Shown piece after piece: positions 45,743-54,634 of a DNA stretch of 64,000 nucleotides (within the stretch, counting starts at the first letter, position 1; the number at the start of each line of letters is the position of its first letter). The stretch covers positions 558,001 to 622,000 of the forward strand of contig NZ_JBFEFG010000280.1 of assembly GCF_040718835.1 (NCBI RefSeq), written 5' to 3'. This DNA is from Bremerella sp. JC817 (GTDB lineage Bacteria > Planctomycetota > Planctomycetia > Pirellulales > Pirellulaceae). The translations under genes were made by a program, and so were the position numbers. The notes beneath the pieces were generated by a model. The model searched no databases. It was not told the origin of the DNA and worked only from the letters and a program-made list of their open reading frames with translations.

Positions 45743-45774
45743 AAAAAACGACCCGAGAGAATTCTCTCGGGTCG
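45743..45774. terminator. Perfect palindromic terminator
   Basis: A 26-bp perfect palindrome (45749-45774) next to an A-run (45743-45748). It separates the 44975-45715 gene from the convergent RRM gene and has a U-tail on the minus strand. Confidence 0.85.
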
Positions 45775-45831
45775 CTTCCATTTGTTTTGGTGCGCTCATC
45801 AGGGGAAAGACCTGATGGCAAGCCTTAAGGC

Positions 45832-46176
45832 TTAGCGACCGCCACGGTAGCCACCACGATCGCCACCGCGATCGCCGCCACGGCCACCGCCGCGTGGGCC
45901 GCCACCGCCGCCGCCACCTGGGCGACCTTCGCGTTCGCGAGCTTCATTGACAACCAGCTTGCGACCTTCGCAATCGAAACCATTGAGGGCGTCGATAGCC
46001 GAGGTAGCGTCCTGATCGTTGTCCATTTCGACGAAACCGAAACCGCGCGAACGGCCAGTTTCACGATCGGAAATAACACTCACGTAAGCAACAGTACCGT
46101 ACTGACCGAACAAGTTCTCCAAGTCGGAGCCGGTGTAGGTGTAGGGAAGGTTCCCCACGTACAGTTTCTTCTTCAC
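45832..46176 (-). CDS. Glycine-rich RRM RNA-binding protein
   Basis: A 114-residue RNA-binding protein. One RRM domain (residues 1-80) shows RNP2 (LYVGNL) and RNP1 (RGFGFVEM), followed by a Gly/Arg-rich tail (RGGDRGG repeats). This matches the glycine-rich RNA-binding proteins of cyanobacteria and planctomycetes, which are often cold-induced. It has a leader of several hundred bases in an intergenic region of about 500 bp. Confidence 0.93.
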   Translation of the reverse strand: MKKKLYVGNLPYTYTGSDLENLFGQYGTVAYVSVISDRETGRSRGFGFVEMDNDQDATSAIDALNGFDCEGRKLVVNEAREREGRPGGGGGGGPRGGGRGGDRGGDRGGYRGGR

Positions 46177-46673
46177 AGATCTAACCTACTAGCAAGAGAG
46201 AGACAGAGAAAATCGGAAATGATCGATTCGCTGATCAAGCGTCACACTATCGCCGGGCAGGCTCGGTGTGCCATTCACATCATCTATGCAGTGGCGTCAG
46301 GTCCACCGCGTCTTTCCGTTGCCAAAATTGTCAACTAGTAGGTGGCTCGAGCGATGCTCCACGGCATCCGAACAAACGGACGAAACTTGGACAAGAAGGT
46401 CCAATCCGCCATTACGTCTCTCAAAAAACACATCTAACAGGTCGAACTTTGCAGGCAGGCTGACGGCCATGCTTAGATTCAGTTTGAATGTATCGACCCC
46501 CGAGAAGTGGAGTCAATGGGAAAAGGTTCCGAATGCCTCGGTTTGTTCGAAACATTCGAAAATTCACATACCCTAAATGCTGCGGCCCCGTTAGAGCCAT
46601 CAAAACAGGGCAATTTCCTGGCCAGAAATCGGGAGAATGACTCGTTTGCAGGCTAATCGTTGCGGACGGAAAC
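46177..46673. other. Intergenic region, leader of the RRM gene
   Basis: About 500 bp between the RRM gene and the first FliL-like gene. It should hold the RRM promoter and leader, which for cold-responsive genes can be structured. Short reading frames in it look random. No other feature was recognised. Confidence 0.35.
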
Positions 46674-47108
46674 CTACCGAGTCTTCACCCGAAAGTGGCT
46701 CACGTAGATGTCGCGGAACTGGCCATCTTCGATCAGACGGTTCACTTCCTTTAGCAAACGGCGGCGGAACATCACCAGATCCGGATCTTCCAGCTCTTCG
46801 ATCGTCGACTCGCGCGAGACAATCATCACCCGGTCGCGGATGCGGAACTTCTTCTTCTCAAGCTCGGTTTCCAGGCCATCCTGAATACTGGCGTCGACCA
46901 GGCCGGCCAACGAGAAATCGAAGCGGGTCTGCGTATTCGAGGCCGGATCGTACGCCCGAAATGCATAGTCGCCGATCGCCACTTCGGTCGGAGGCAGTTC
47001 CGGAGGGGCCTCTCCTTCCGCAGTGGCGTCGGTTGCCTCGCTTCCGCAGCCAACGGCCAGAACCAGGATTATCAACCAGAAATAACGAGTGATCGCAGGC
47101 CAACGCAT
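46674..47108 (-). CDS. FliL-like lipoprotein A
   Basis: A 144-residue protein with a lipoprotein-like N-terminus (FWLIILVLAVGCGSEA). The C-terminal 100 residues match the FliL fold: VAIGDYAFRAYD, then FDFSLAGLVDASI, IRDRVMIVSREST, EELEDPDLVMFRRRLLKEVNRLIEDG, IYVSHFRV. FliL stabilises the flagellar motor, but there are no flagellar genes here. It starts 1 bp after the stop of FliL-like B, in the same operon. The ATG at 47108 was chosen over 47168. Confidence 0.7.
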   Translation of the reverse strand: MRWPAITRYFWLIILVLAVGCGSEATDATAEGEAPPELPPTEVAIGDYAFRAYDPASNTQTRFDFSLAGLVDASIQDGLETELEKKKFRIRDRVMIVSRESTIEELEDPDLVMFRRRLLKEVNRLIEDGQFRDIYVSHFRVKTR

Positions 47109-47109
47109 C

Positions 47110-47619
47110 TTAAAAACGCTCCAGGGCAACGTCTGAAAACACGAACCGTTTGATGGTACCTGGTCCAATCGCTTCTTCGGTGTAGTCGCGAAGCTGCGAG
47201 CGAATCAGTTGCAGTTCTGGGTCGGCCAGATCGACGAGGTTAGCATGCCGGCAAGTCCGAATGATCTCGTCGGAGAGCTCGCCCTTGCGTTCTTCCAGGT
47301 ACGCCTTAACCCGAGTCTCGTCCCGCTTGCCCACCAGGCAGTGAAGCTGGTAGTTCAACGAAACACTCTCTTGGTAACTGTTCAAGTCAGGCTGACGCGT
47401 TGGATCGTCGGCGATCAGTACCGAGATTGTGAAATGCCCCAAGTCGATCTCGACCCAGTCCTGCTTTTCCAGCGAGAACAACATCTCTTCGTCCGCCGCA
47501 GCCGAGCTTTCACAGCCGAGCGTGGCGACGCTACCCAACAAAATCAGCCCCAGCACGAACGCCTTGGCATCGATCCATTTCGTGGCTTGGTAAACCGTTT
47601 GCATCTGAAGATGTCGCAT
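47110..47619 (-). CDS. FliL-like lipoprotein B
   Basis: A 169-residue protein with an N-terminal hydrophobic segment ending in ATLGCESS, a weak lipobox. The remaining domain has the same FliL-like order as its neighbour: VEIDLGHFTISV, LNYQLHCLVGKRD, LSDEIIRTCRHAN, DPELQLIRSQLRDYTEEAIG, and IKRFVFSDV. Sequence identity to gene A is low, but the pattern is shared. It forms an operon with gene A. An ATG at 47604 is an alternative start. Confidence 0.65.
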   Translation of the reverse strand: MRHLQMQTVYQATKWIDAKAFVLGLILLGSVATLGCESSAAADEEMLFSLEKQDWVEIDLGHFTISVLIADDPTRQPDLNSYQESVSLNYQLHCLVGKRDETRVKAYLEERKGELSDEIIRTCRHANLVDLADPELQLIRSQLRDYTEEAIGPGTIKRFVFSDVALERF

Positions 47620-47850
47620 CCCAGGTCAAAGGAAGAGAAATCGGAGCACTTTTGAAAAGATAGGCCACCCAGGGCATCCGTCGAACAGCTATCGACAATT
47701 TCGCGCGACCCCGCATCCCGTACGGGTCAGGTCGTATCGAATACGTGCTAACTCGTTCGGCTGCAACAGCTTAAGATTTACACCAAGGCACCCAATTGCG
47801 ACCTAAACTAATACAACTCGGAAAACGGTTCGCTCCAATAGCCTGGAAAC

Positions 47851-48330
47851 ATGTCTGCTACACGTATCGAGACCAGCCTTTCGCGAAATCTGACCGTTAG
47901 GTCAGGGGAGTTGGTCGCCGCTGCGCTTATGCTGCTATTCCTTGTCGTCGGTTGTGGGACACCCCATCCTCAGCCTGAGAAAGCCGCCAAAGATATGCCG
48001 GATGCGTTGGTTCCGGTCGAGGTCGATCTGGGCAAGTTCGAGTGCACCATACCCAACGACAAAACCAACAGCACGATCACGATCGACTTCCACGTCTTCG
48101 CCAAGATGCCGCGGTACAAGTCGCAAGAACTGATCGATATGCTGGAAACACATCAGAATCGGTTCCGTCACGATATATTGCTGCGGGTCCGAAAGTTCGA
48201 TCGCCCTTCGCTGAACGATCCCGACCTGACCCGACTGCGGGGCGAGATCCACACAGCCTTGAACGAGATTTTGCCGGAGAATAAAGTCGATTTGATCGGC
48301 TTTTACCACTTCCAGTTTTTGGAAGAGTAA
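47851..48330 (+). CDS. FliL-like lipoprotein C
   Basis: A 159-residue protein on the opposite strand, divergent from gene B with 231 bp between. It has a hydrophobic segment ending in VVGCGT (lipobox-like), then VPVEVDLGKFECTIP, ITIDFHVFAKM, RHDILLRVRKFDRP, DPDLTRLRGEIHTALNEIL and GFYHFQFL. The layout matches the two FliL-like proteins next door, so this is a third divergent copy. Confidence 0.65.
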   Translation: MSATRIETSLSRNLTVRSGELVAAALMLLFLVVGCGTPHPQPEKAAKDMPDALVPVEVDLGKFECTIPNDKTNSTITIDFHVFAKMPRYKSQELIDMLETHQNRFRHDILLRVRKFDRPSLNDPDLTRLRGEIHTALNEILPENKVDLIGFYHFQFLEE

Positions 48331-48367
48331 CAAACCTGGCCGGGCAGGGGACTGCCTCAAGAAGCAA

Positions 48368-48394
48368 AAAGAGGCTCGCGAAACGAGCCTCTTT
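48368..48394. terminator. Bidirectional terminator
   Basis: An 11-bp stem (48368-48378 with 48384-48394) with a 5-base loop. It lies between the convergent ends of FliL-like C and scpB, with A and T runs on both sides. Confidence 0.75.
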
Positions 48395-48435
48395 CATTGT
48401 CCGATAGGACGAGCCAAAGTCTGGTTGGCAGCGAC

Positions 48436-49563
48436 TTATTCTTCTTCGTCGTCGCCCCAGTCTTCATCTTCCTCGTCGTCGTCATCATCTTCGTCTTCGT
48501 ATTCTTCGTCGTCTTCCCAGTCGTCGTCGTCTTCGACTTCTTCCCAGTCGCTTTCGTCGTCGTCTTCTTCTTCCGACTCTTCTTCGTCTTCAAAATCGTC
48601 GTCGTCGTCTTCGAAGTCCTCGTCCCAGTCTTCGTCGTAGTCTTCGTCCTCGTCGTCGCCTTCTTCTTCATCCTCGTCTGGGACTTCGTCGTCATCGCCG
48701 TCGTCGTCGTCGTAGAGTTCGTCTTCTTCGTCTTCGATCGGGGGCGCTTGAGCGGACGGTTCTTCCGGGCTCCAGACAGCCACGGCAGAGCCTTCGGCTA
48801 CCAGGGTATCGCTATCGATAACAGGGCTGTGTGGGGCAAGTGTGATCGTCACCGATGTCTCCTTTTGATCGTCAACCTGACAGGCCGCAGACACGTCGGT
48901 CTCGGCTACGAATCGTCGAAACTCTTCTTTACGGGGCAAATCTTCCAGGGATCGAAACCCGAACATTCGCAGAAAAGCGGCACTTGTGGCATACAGGAAT
49001 GGGCGTCCCAGTTCCTCGCTCCGTCCACGAATCTGGACCAGGTCTCGGTCCATCAACTGGCGAATGATTTCGCCGCAATTTACACCGCGAATCGCCTCGA
49101 CATCGGCCCTTAAGACCGGTTGTCGATAAGCAATGATCGCCAGCGTTTCCATGGCAGGGGTCGACAGCCGCGTTGGATCGTCTCCGCCTACCACGCGCCG
49201 AACCCAGTCGGCAAATTTCCCTCGCGTCAGCAGTTGATAACCGCCGGCCAGCTCCTCGATACGAAAGGCACGATGGGCCGCATCGTAGAGCCGGTTCAGG
49301 GAACGCACTAGTGTACGAGCTTCGGTCCCGTCCGCCAAGTTGGCAAGCTGGGCCAATTTGCGAGAACTTAGGGGTTGCTTGGCGAGGAATAAAATCGCCT
49401 CCAACCTCTGCATTCGACGGTTCCGAACGACCGGACCTTTGCCCTTTTTCGGTTGCTGTCGCCGTTTTCTTCGGCAAACCCGGACCAGTTTCTTGCGGGC
49501 ATTTCTCGAACCACCAGCGCAAGAGGCCAACTGCCCCCAACGACGGGCGGTAAGTCGGTTCAT
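48436..49563 (-). CDS. scpB: ScpB segregation/condensation protein with acidic tail
   Basis: A 375-residue protein. Residues about 50-225 hold the ScpB winged-helix core: RLEAILFLAKQPLSSRKLAQL, FRIEELAGGYQLLTR, STPAMETLAIIAYRQPVLRADVEAIRG, and a GRPFLYATSAAFLRMFG end. ScpB works with ScpA and SMC in chromosome compaction. The N-terminal 50 residues are very basic (KKLVRVCRRKRRQQPKKGKG). The last 100 or so residues are almost only Asp, Glu, Trp and Tyr. ScpB normally ends soon after the core, so this tail is unusual. The ATG at 49563 was used; a TTG at 49587 and an ATG at 49413 are alternatives. Confidence 0.9.
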   Translation of the reverse strand: MNRLTARRWGQLASCAGGSRNARKKLVRVCRRKRRQQPKKGKGPVVRNRRMQRLEAILFLAKQPLSSRKLAQLANLADGTEARTLVRSLNRLYDAAHRAFRIEELAGGYQLLTRGKFADWVRRVVGGDDPTRLSTPAMETLAIIAYRQPVLRADVEAIRGVNCGEIIRQLMDRDLVQIRGRSEELGRPFLYATSAAFLRMFGFRSLEDLPRKEEFRRFVAETDVSAACQVDDQKETSVTITLAPHSPVIDSDTLVAEGSAVAVWSPEEPSAQAPPIEDEEDELYDDDDGDDDEVPDEDEEEGDDEDEDYDEDWDEDFEDDDDDFEDEEESEEEDDDESDWEEVEDDDDWEDDEEYEDEDDDDDEEDEDWGDDEEE

Positions 49564-49732
49564 CAGATGGCCAACATGGTGCCGCAAACAGCAGGTCCTT
49601 AACCCATAGAAAAAATCGCTAAGTCCTACTTTCTAGCGGAAGCTGTAAGAAGGTCAAATGGTGATAGCATCCGCTTTCGTTGGTCCTGTCCGACCTGCGA
49701 TTACCAAGACTGTTCCTGATTTGGAGGTTTCG

Positions 49733-50284
49733 ATGGCGATCGAAGTTCCTTTGCTAGGTGTCATGAAGCGCAATTCGGATTTCCCAACCTGGCTCGAAAG
49801 CGAACCGATCCCAGTTCCGCTCCTCGGCGGACTACCTTGCACGATCGTCTTGGAACGCTACGAATCGGACGACCAGCCCCAGGACTTTCACGACGCCATC
49901 GCCAACCTTTTAGCCGCCACACCTCAGGTATTGCGGGATGTCGAAAAAGAGGTCTACCAGTATTACCTCGACTGCGACTGCAATATCTATAGGGACGAAG
50001 AAGACTGGATCGTGATCGAGAAGCCCGAAGATGTCTGGCAGTTTGTCGACCTGGGCAAAGCGGTCTATATCGCTCGCAACCAGATCGGTGACGAAGTCGT
50101 CTACGCTTCCATCGAGAACAACTGCGAATGGGAAGACGAACATGGCCTGCAGATCGTGCTCCGCGAAGGATTACGCGTCACGAAACTGGGTCCTTTCGAC
50201 GGCCATCTGACCAACAGCGACGCCGTCGGCGAGCCCGATGTCATCTATTCGCGGGTCGGATGGCATGACGACGAGACCGATTAA
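49733..50284 (+). CDS. Hypothetical protein, possibly DUF6985-like
   Basis: A 183-residue acidic cytoplasmic protein. The ATG at 49733 has GGAGG 6 bases upstream, a much better start than 49658. Segments LGVMKRNSDFPTWLESEPIPVPLLGG and CEWEDEHGLQIVLREGLRVTKLGPFDGHLT suggest a small alpha/beta domain; the latter resembles DUF6985, but I am not sure. Its end overlaps the stop of the convergent DUF2314-like gene by 4 bp. Confidence 0.6.
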   Translation: MAIEVPLLGVMKRNSDFPTWLESEPIPVPLLGGLPCTIVLERYESDDQPQDFHDAIANLLAATPQVLRDVEKEVYQYYLDCDCNIYRDEEDWIVIEKPEDVWQFVDLGKAVYIARNQIGDEVVYASIENNCEWEDEHGLQIVLREGLRVTKLGPFDGHLTNSDAVGEPDVIYSRVGWHDDETD

Positions 50285-50961
50285 AGATAACGTTGGACGC
50301 CTATGTACTCGTCGTAAGCGGCTCGCTCCGCCTCAGGCATTCGTTCCCGTTGATAGCGAATCGAAAAGCCCCCGTGCAGGTTGCCGTCGTCGTTGACCAT
50401 CCAGTCGATTACCTCGTCCGGCGTTACCACGGCCTCGTCGCCGACTTCGACCGAGGTAACCTGCTCCGGCACTTCAAAGAAAACCGCGGCGAAACCTCGC
50501 TCGTCTAGGCGTGTCGAGAATAACCACATGAACGCCGAGAAGTCTCCGTCGGTGAAACGGAACTTGATCATTGCATCCATGCGGTGACTTCCATCGGCCG
50601 GCAACATGGCCCGGAACGTGTCGAGCGACTTCTGAGCGTCGATGACCGTTTGCTTGTAGGCGTCGTCATTCGAGTTGATTTGACGAAACTTCGGACCTGG
50701 ATCGAGGTCTGGCTTCCGATCGAGTTCCCGCCGCAGCATCTGAAAATCGAACCAGCAGTTTTCAGGATCGAGGTCTTCACCTCGCTTCTCCGCCATCGCT
50801 TTGGCCCGCGAGGCTTCCATCATGATGCAGGCCGCGTTGTCGCGAATGTTGATCACCTCGTCCGGCGTCAACGGTTCCCCTTTCTTATTCTCGGCCGACA
50901 GTAACACCGCCCCCAAAGAAGGAATAAAGACAGGAATCAGCGGTTCTTCGGTTTTATTCAT
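50281..50961 (-). CDS. DUF2314-like protein
   Basis: A 226-residue cytoplasmic protein. The C-terminal half matches DUF2314: MIKFRFTDGDFSAFMWLF, GFAAVFFEVPEQVTSVEVGDEAVV, VIDWMVNDDGNLHGGFSIRY. Its role is unknown; the family is found near antitoxin-like or immunity-like genes as well as alone. The N-terminal 90 residues are more variable. Its stop overlaps that of the convergent gene by 4 bp. Confidence 0.65.
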   Translation of the reverse strand: MNKTEEPLIPVFIPSLGAVLLSAENKKGEPLTPDEVINIRDNAACIMMEASRAKAMAEKRGEDLDPENCWFDFQMLRRELDRKPDLDPGPKFRQINSNDDAYKQTVIDAQKSLDTFRAMLPADGSHRMDAMIKFRFTDGDFSAFMWLFSTRLDERGFAAVFFEVPEQVTSVEVGDEAVVTPDEVIDWMVNDDGNLHGGFSIRYQRERMPEAERAAYDEYIGVQRYL

Positions 50962-51212
50962 CGAAATTGTCTCTGGCGAAGAAGGGAGAGGTTCGCTCGC
51001 AATGTTCGACCATCGCCAGACAAGGCACGCATCTCTGCCGATGTCTGGCGATAGTGGATAGCAGTTTACCGAGCCGATACATGTAGATCAAAAGAGGGAG
51101 CTTCCCGTAACCCAAAATGGATTCTTGCATTGGTGGCGGGATACGTCATCCTTGAAGAAGGATGCGTGCACTGTCAGCGATTTCCAACCGCCACTGCGAG
51201 CAGGACAACGCG

Positions 51213-53693
51213 ATGAACACCAAGGCTGCGGCCACCGATGCATCTGCTTCGGGAACGCCGCTCGAGAAGCTCTCGCTGGATGAACTCAAGGAACGACTCT
51301 CGTGCGACGAAGCGGGTCTTAGCACAGCCGAGGCCCAGGCACGACTCGCCAAAGATGGCTTCAACGAACTGAGCCACGAGGGCGAAACCAACGTCGTCCT
51401 CAAGTTCCTTTCTTACTTCTGGGGACCGATTCCCTGGATGATCGAGATCGCCGCGATCCTCTCGGCCGTGGTGCAGCACTGGGCCGACTTCGCGATCATT
51501 CTGACACTTCTGCTGGTCAACGCGGTCGTTGGCTTTTGGGAAGAATTTCAAGCGGGCAACGCGATCGCCGCTCTCAAATCGAAACTGGCCCTGATGGCTC
51601 GCGCTCGTCGCGATGGCCAGTGGAGCCAGGTCCCCGCACGCGAACTGGTTCCGGGCGATGTCATCCGAATCCGCCTGGGTGACATCACTCCTGCCGATGC
51701 CCGTTTGTTGTCAGGCGATCCGATCGACGTCGATCAATCGGCCCTCACCGGCGAGTCGCTCCCGGTCAGCAAGAAGGCAGGCGAGTCGGTCTATTCCGGG
51801 TCAATCATTCGTCAGGGAGAGATCGATGCCCTGGTCTATGGCACCGGTTCCAACACCTTCTTTGGTCGGACCGCAAGCCTCGTGCAAACGGCGCACACGA
51901 CCAGCCATTTTCAGAAAGCGATCTTGAAGATCGGCGACTTTCTGATTGTGGTCGCGGTTGCCTTGGTGGTGGTGATCTTCCTGGCGGCACTCTTCCGCGG
52001 CGATGCCTTGGGTGAAACATTGCAATTCGCCTTGGTGCTGACGGTGGCGGCGATCCCGGTCGCCATGCCAACCGTTTTGTCGGTCACGATGGCGGTCGGT
52101 GCCCGGCTACTGGCACGCGGACAAGCGATCGTGAGTCGACTCGCCGCGATCGAAGAGCTCGCTGGCATGGACGTGCTTTGCTCCGACAAAACCGGAACCC
52201 TGACCAAAAACATCCTGAAGCTGGGCGACCCGTTCTTATTGAATGGAGTGACGATCGACCAGATCTTGAAGGCCGCCGCGCTGGCTTCGCGCGCCGAAGA
52301 TGAAGATGCAATCGACAAAGCGGTGCTCGAAGGGTCAGGGGAACAGGCCACCGCCAGTCTAGGCGAAGTGGTCCACTTTCAACCGTTCGATCCGGTTCAT
52401 AAGCGAACCGAGGCTGAAGTTCGCCTGACCGACGGAACGACCATGAAAGTCACCAAAGGAGCGCCGCAAGTCATACTGGCCCTGGCAACCAACGCCGACG
52501 TGATTCGCTCGCAATACGAAAGCGCGATCGATGCCTTTGCGTCGCGAGGCTTCCGTGCGTTGGGTGTTGCCCAGACCGATGCCGCCGGCAACTGGAAGGT
52601 ACTGGGCGTTCTACCTTTGTTCGATCCACCACGCGATGACTCGGCAGCAACGATCACCGAAGCGAAGAAGTTGGGCTGCAAGGTCAAGATGGTGACGGGA
52701 GATCAGTTGGCAATCGGCCGAGAGATCGCCGGGCAGCTTAACATCGGGACGCATTTGATCGACGCTAAGATCTTCGAGGACGTCAGCTATCACGATTCGG
52801 CTCGCATCGATCAGATGATCGAAGAGGCCGACGGCTTCGCTCAGGTCTATCCGGAACACAAGTATCACATTGTCGACGTGCTACAGCAGCATGGGCACAT
52901 CGTCGGGATGACCGGCGATGGAGTGAATGACGCTCCCGCCTTGAAGAAGGCAGACTGCGGCATCGCGGTTTCCGGCGCGACCGATGCGGCCCGAGCCGCT
53001 GCCGACATCGTGCTGCTTTCGCCAGGCTTATCGGTCGTGATCGATGCGATCTGCGAAGCTCGAAAGATCTTCCAGCGGATGAACAGTTACGCGATCTACC
53101 GCATCTCTGAGACCTGTCGCGTGCTGATCTTCATGACGCTTTCGATCCTGGTCTTCAACTTCTATCCGGTCACCGCCGTGATGATCGTGTTGTTGGCACT
53201 ACTCAACGACGGAGCGATCCTGACGATCGCTTACGATAACGTCCGGCTTCAGCAAGAGCCTGAGAAATGGAACATGCGTCTGGTGCTTGGCATCGCCACC
53301 GTGCTGGGACTGGCCGGCGTGGTGGCGTCGTTTGGTTTGTTTTACCTGGCCCAGGAAGTCTATAAGCTCGATCGCGACATCATCCAGTCGCTGATCTATC
53401 TGAAGCTTTCCGTGGCAGGGCACTTCACGATCTTCAATACACGCACCCGCGGACCGTTCTGGTCGATCGCTCCGGCGAAAGCGCTGCTATTGGCAACCCT
53501 CGGCACCCAAGTCGCCGCAACGCTGATCGCTGGCCTTGGCATCTTCATGGCCCCCATCGGCTGGAAACTAGCCGGTCTGGTCTGGCTCTACGCCCTCGCC
53601 GAGTTCCTGATCGTCGACCGCCTGAAACTAATCGCCTACCGAATCTTCGACCACGAAGGAGAGCCGGTCTTTATCAAGCCGACGTCGTCGTGA
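51213..53693 (+). CDS. P3A-type plasma-membrane H+-ATPase
   Basis: An 826-residue P-type ATPase. The phosphorylation site is Asp325 in SDKTGTLTKN. Other blocks are PGDVIRIRLGDITPAD, TGESLPVSK, MVTGDQLAIGREIAGQL and GDGVNDAPALKKAD. The sequence around AVPVAMPTV and the M6 motif ALLNDGAILTIAYDNV place it in the P3A H+-pump group seen in plants, fungi and some bacteria. It probably exports protons and energises or acidifies. It is convergent with a minus-strand gene and overlaps its end by 20 bp. The start at 51213 was chosen over 51162. Confidence 0.9.
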   Translation: MNTKAAATDASASGTPLEKLSLDELKERLSCDEAGLSTAEAQARLAKDGFNELSHEGETNVVLKFLSYFWGPIPWMIEIAAILSAVVQHWADFAIILTLLLVNAVVGFWEEFQAGNAIAALKSKLALMARARRDGQWSQVPARELVPGDVIRIRLGDITPADARLLSGDPIDVDQSALTGESLPVSKKAGESVYSGSIIRQGEIDALVYGTGSNTFFGRTASLVQTAHTTSHFQKAILKIGDFLIVVAVALVVVIFLAALFRGDALGETLQFALVLTVAAIPVAMPTVLSVTMAVGARLLARGQAIVSRLAAIEELAGMDVLCSDKTGTLTKNILKLGDPFLLNGVTIDQILKAAALASRAEDEDAIDKAVLEGSGEQATASLGEVVHFQPFDPVHKRTEAEVRLTDGTTMKVTKGAPQVILALATNADVIRSQYESAIDAFASRGFRALGVAQTDAAGNWKVLGVLPLFDPPRDDSAATITEAKKLGCKVKMVTGDQLAIGREIAGQLNIGTHLIDAKIFEDVSYHDSARIDQMIEEADGFAQVYPEHKYHIVDVLQQHGHIVGMTGDGVNDAPALKKADCGIAVSGATDAARAAADIVLLSPGLSVVIDAICEARKIFQRMNSYAIYRISETCRVLIFMTLSILVFNFYPVTAVMIVLLALLNDGAILTIAYDNVRLQQEPEKWNMRLVLGIATVLGLAGVVASFGLFYLAQEVYKLDRDIIQSLIYLKLSVAGHFTIFNTRTRGPFWSIAPAKALLLATLGTQVAATLIAGLGIFMAPIGWKLAGLVWLYALAEFLIVDRLKLIAYRIFDHEGEPVFIKPTSS

Positions 53694-54555
53694 CAGCCGG
53701 TTGCGAGTTCCGTAGCATCCTGGCGACATCGGTGGGGTCGCTGCCGAATTGGAATAGGGTGTTGTTGTCGAAGTCGATCACCACGATCTGGGCGAGAGGG
53801 GGCATGAGTTCAGCGAAGAAGTCGGCGGGGACTTCGCGGCAGTAGTTCAGTACGGCGTCGCTGAGGTTGAACTCGCGGCGATTCGGCTTCGCTTCGATCC
53901 ACGAGGTGAACATGAACTGCATGTGAATCAGCAGGTCGGTCGCCACAGCGTTGGGATGCAGGGCAATGAACACGCCGGTAGAAAGCTCTAGCTCGGCGCA
54001 ATACTGTGGAATGGTATCGGCCAGGTTCCACTTCGAAAACAACTTGTATTGCAGCGAGGTGGTGTCGTCCTCATAGCAAGGCTGCATTCCGGTATCGGCA
54101 ATTCGCTGGGCGAGTCCATATCGGGCCAAGTCGGCATTACTCACCAGGTGAGCCCACGTCAGGAACCTTCCGCTGGTACTCCCTTCGTAGCTCCAAGATT
54201 CCCAGGGAATGTTTTGGACCTGGATCAAGGGAATACCACTGACCGTGAAATGCGAATCCATCACCGGGAGCGCCACTTCAGGCAACGTTTCGTTTTCGTA
54301 GAGATGCAAATAACGTTCGGCAGCAACGGCAACCGGCAAGGGAAAGGCATCCCGATCGAGCATCTGACGCAGCAGCAAGTGCTGTCGATGATGCGGGTCC
54401 GACTCCAGCATGTGGTGCTGGGTTCGATATTGCAGTTCGTGCACTTCCTTCAAGCAACTCGTCCGGACCGATTCACGAAGCCCGTCCAATGGCTGTTCCA
54501 GGAAACGATAAAGCATCGCCAGAGATTCCAACATCTGGTTTTGTAAATCGAACAT
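53674..54555 (-). CDS. Hypothetical protein downstream of PAAR
   Basis: A 293-residue acidic protein with no signal peptide or membrane segment. The first 100 residues are helical (DLQNQMLESLAMLYRFLEQPLDGLRESVRTSCLKE), and the rest has mixed strands (FTVSGIPLIQVQNIP, GVFIALHPNAVATDLLIHMQFMF). No known family was recognised. It follows the PAAR gene on the same strand after about 80 bp. It could be a PAAR adaptor, effector or immunity partner, which is inference only. The start at 54555 has GGAAG upstream; a frame to 54690 overlaps the PAAR gene. Confidence 0.6.
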   Translation of the reverse strand: MFDLQNQMLESLAMLYRFLEQPLDGLRESVRTSCLKEVHELQYRTQHHMLESDPHHRQHLLLRQMLDRDAFPLPVAVAAERYLHLYENETLPEVALPVMDSHFTVSGIPLIQVQNIPWESWSYEGSTSGRFLTWAHLVSNADLARYGLAQRIADTGMQPCYEDDTTSLQYKLFSKWNLADTIPQYCAELELSTGVFIALHPNAVATDLLIHMQFMFTSWIEAKPNRREFNLSDAVLNYCREVPADFFAELMPPLAQIVVIDFDNNTLFQFGSDPTDVARMLRNSQPAVTTTSA

Positions 54556-54634
54556 GGAGTCGTGACTTTCTTCCGAACGAAAAGAGCGTGCTGCCAGCGA
54601 AGTAAATGACCAATAGGCAAGGGCAATCGAGCGA

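Noticed and set aside
46268..46576. A 102-residue frame in the gap between the RRM and FliL-like genes
   Set aside because: It has no ribosome binding site, signal peptide or coding-like composition.
48425..49113. A serine- and valine/phenylalanine-rich frame opposite the scpB tail
   Set aside because: It is the complement of Asp/Glu codons (GAC/GAA) and has no independent support.
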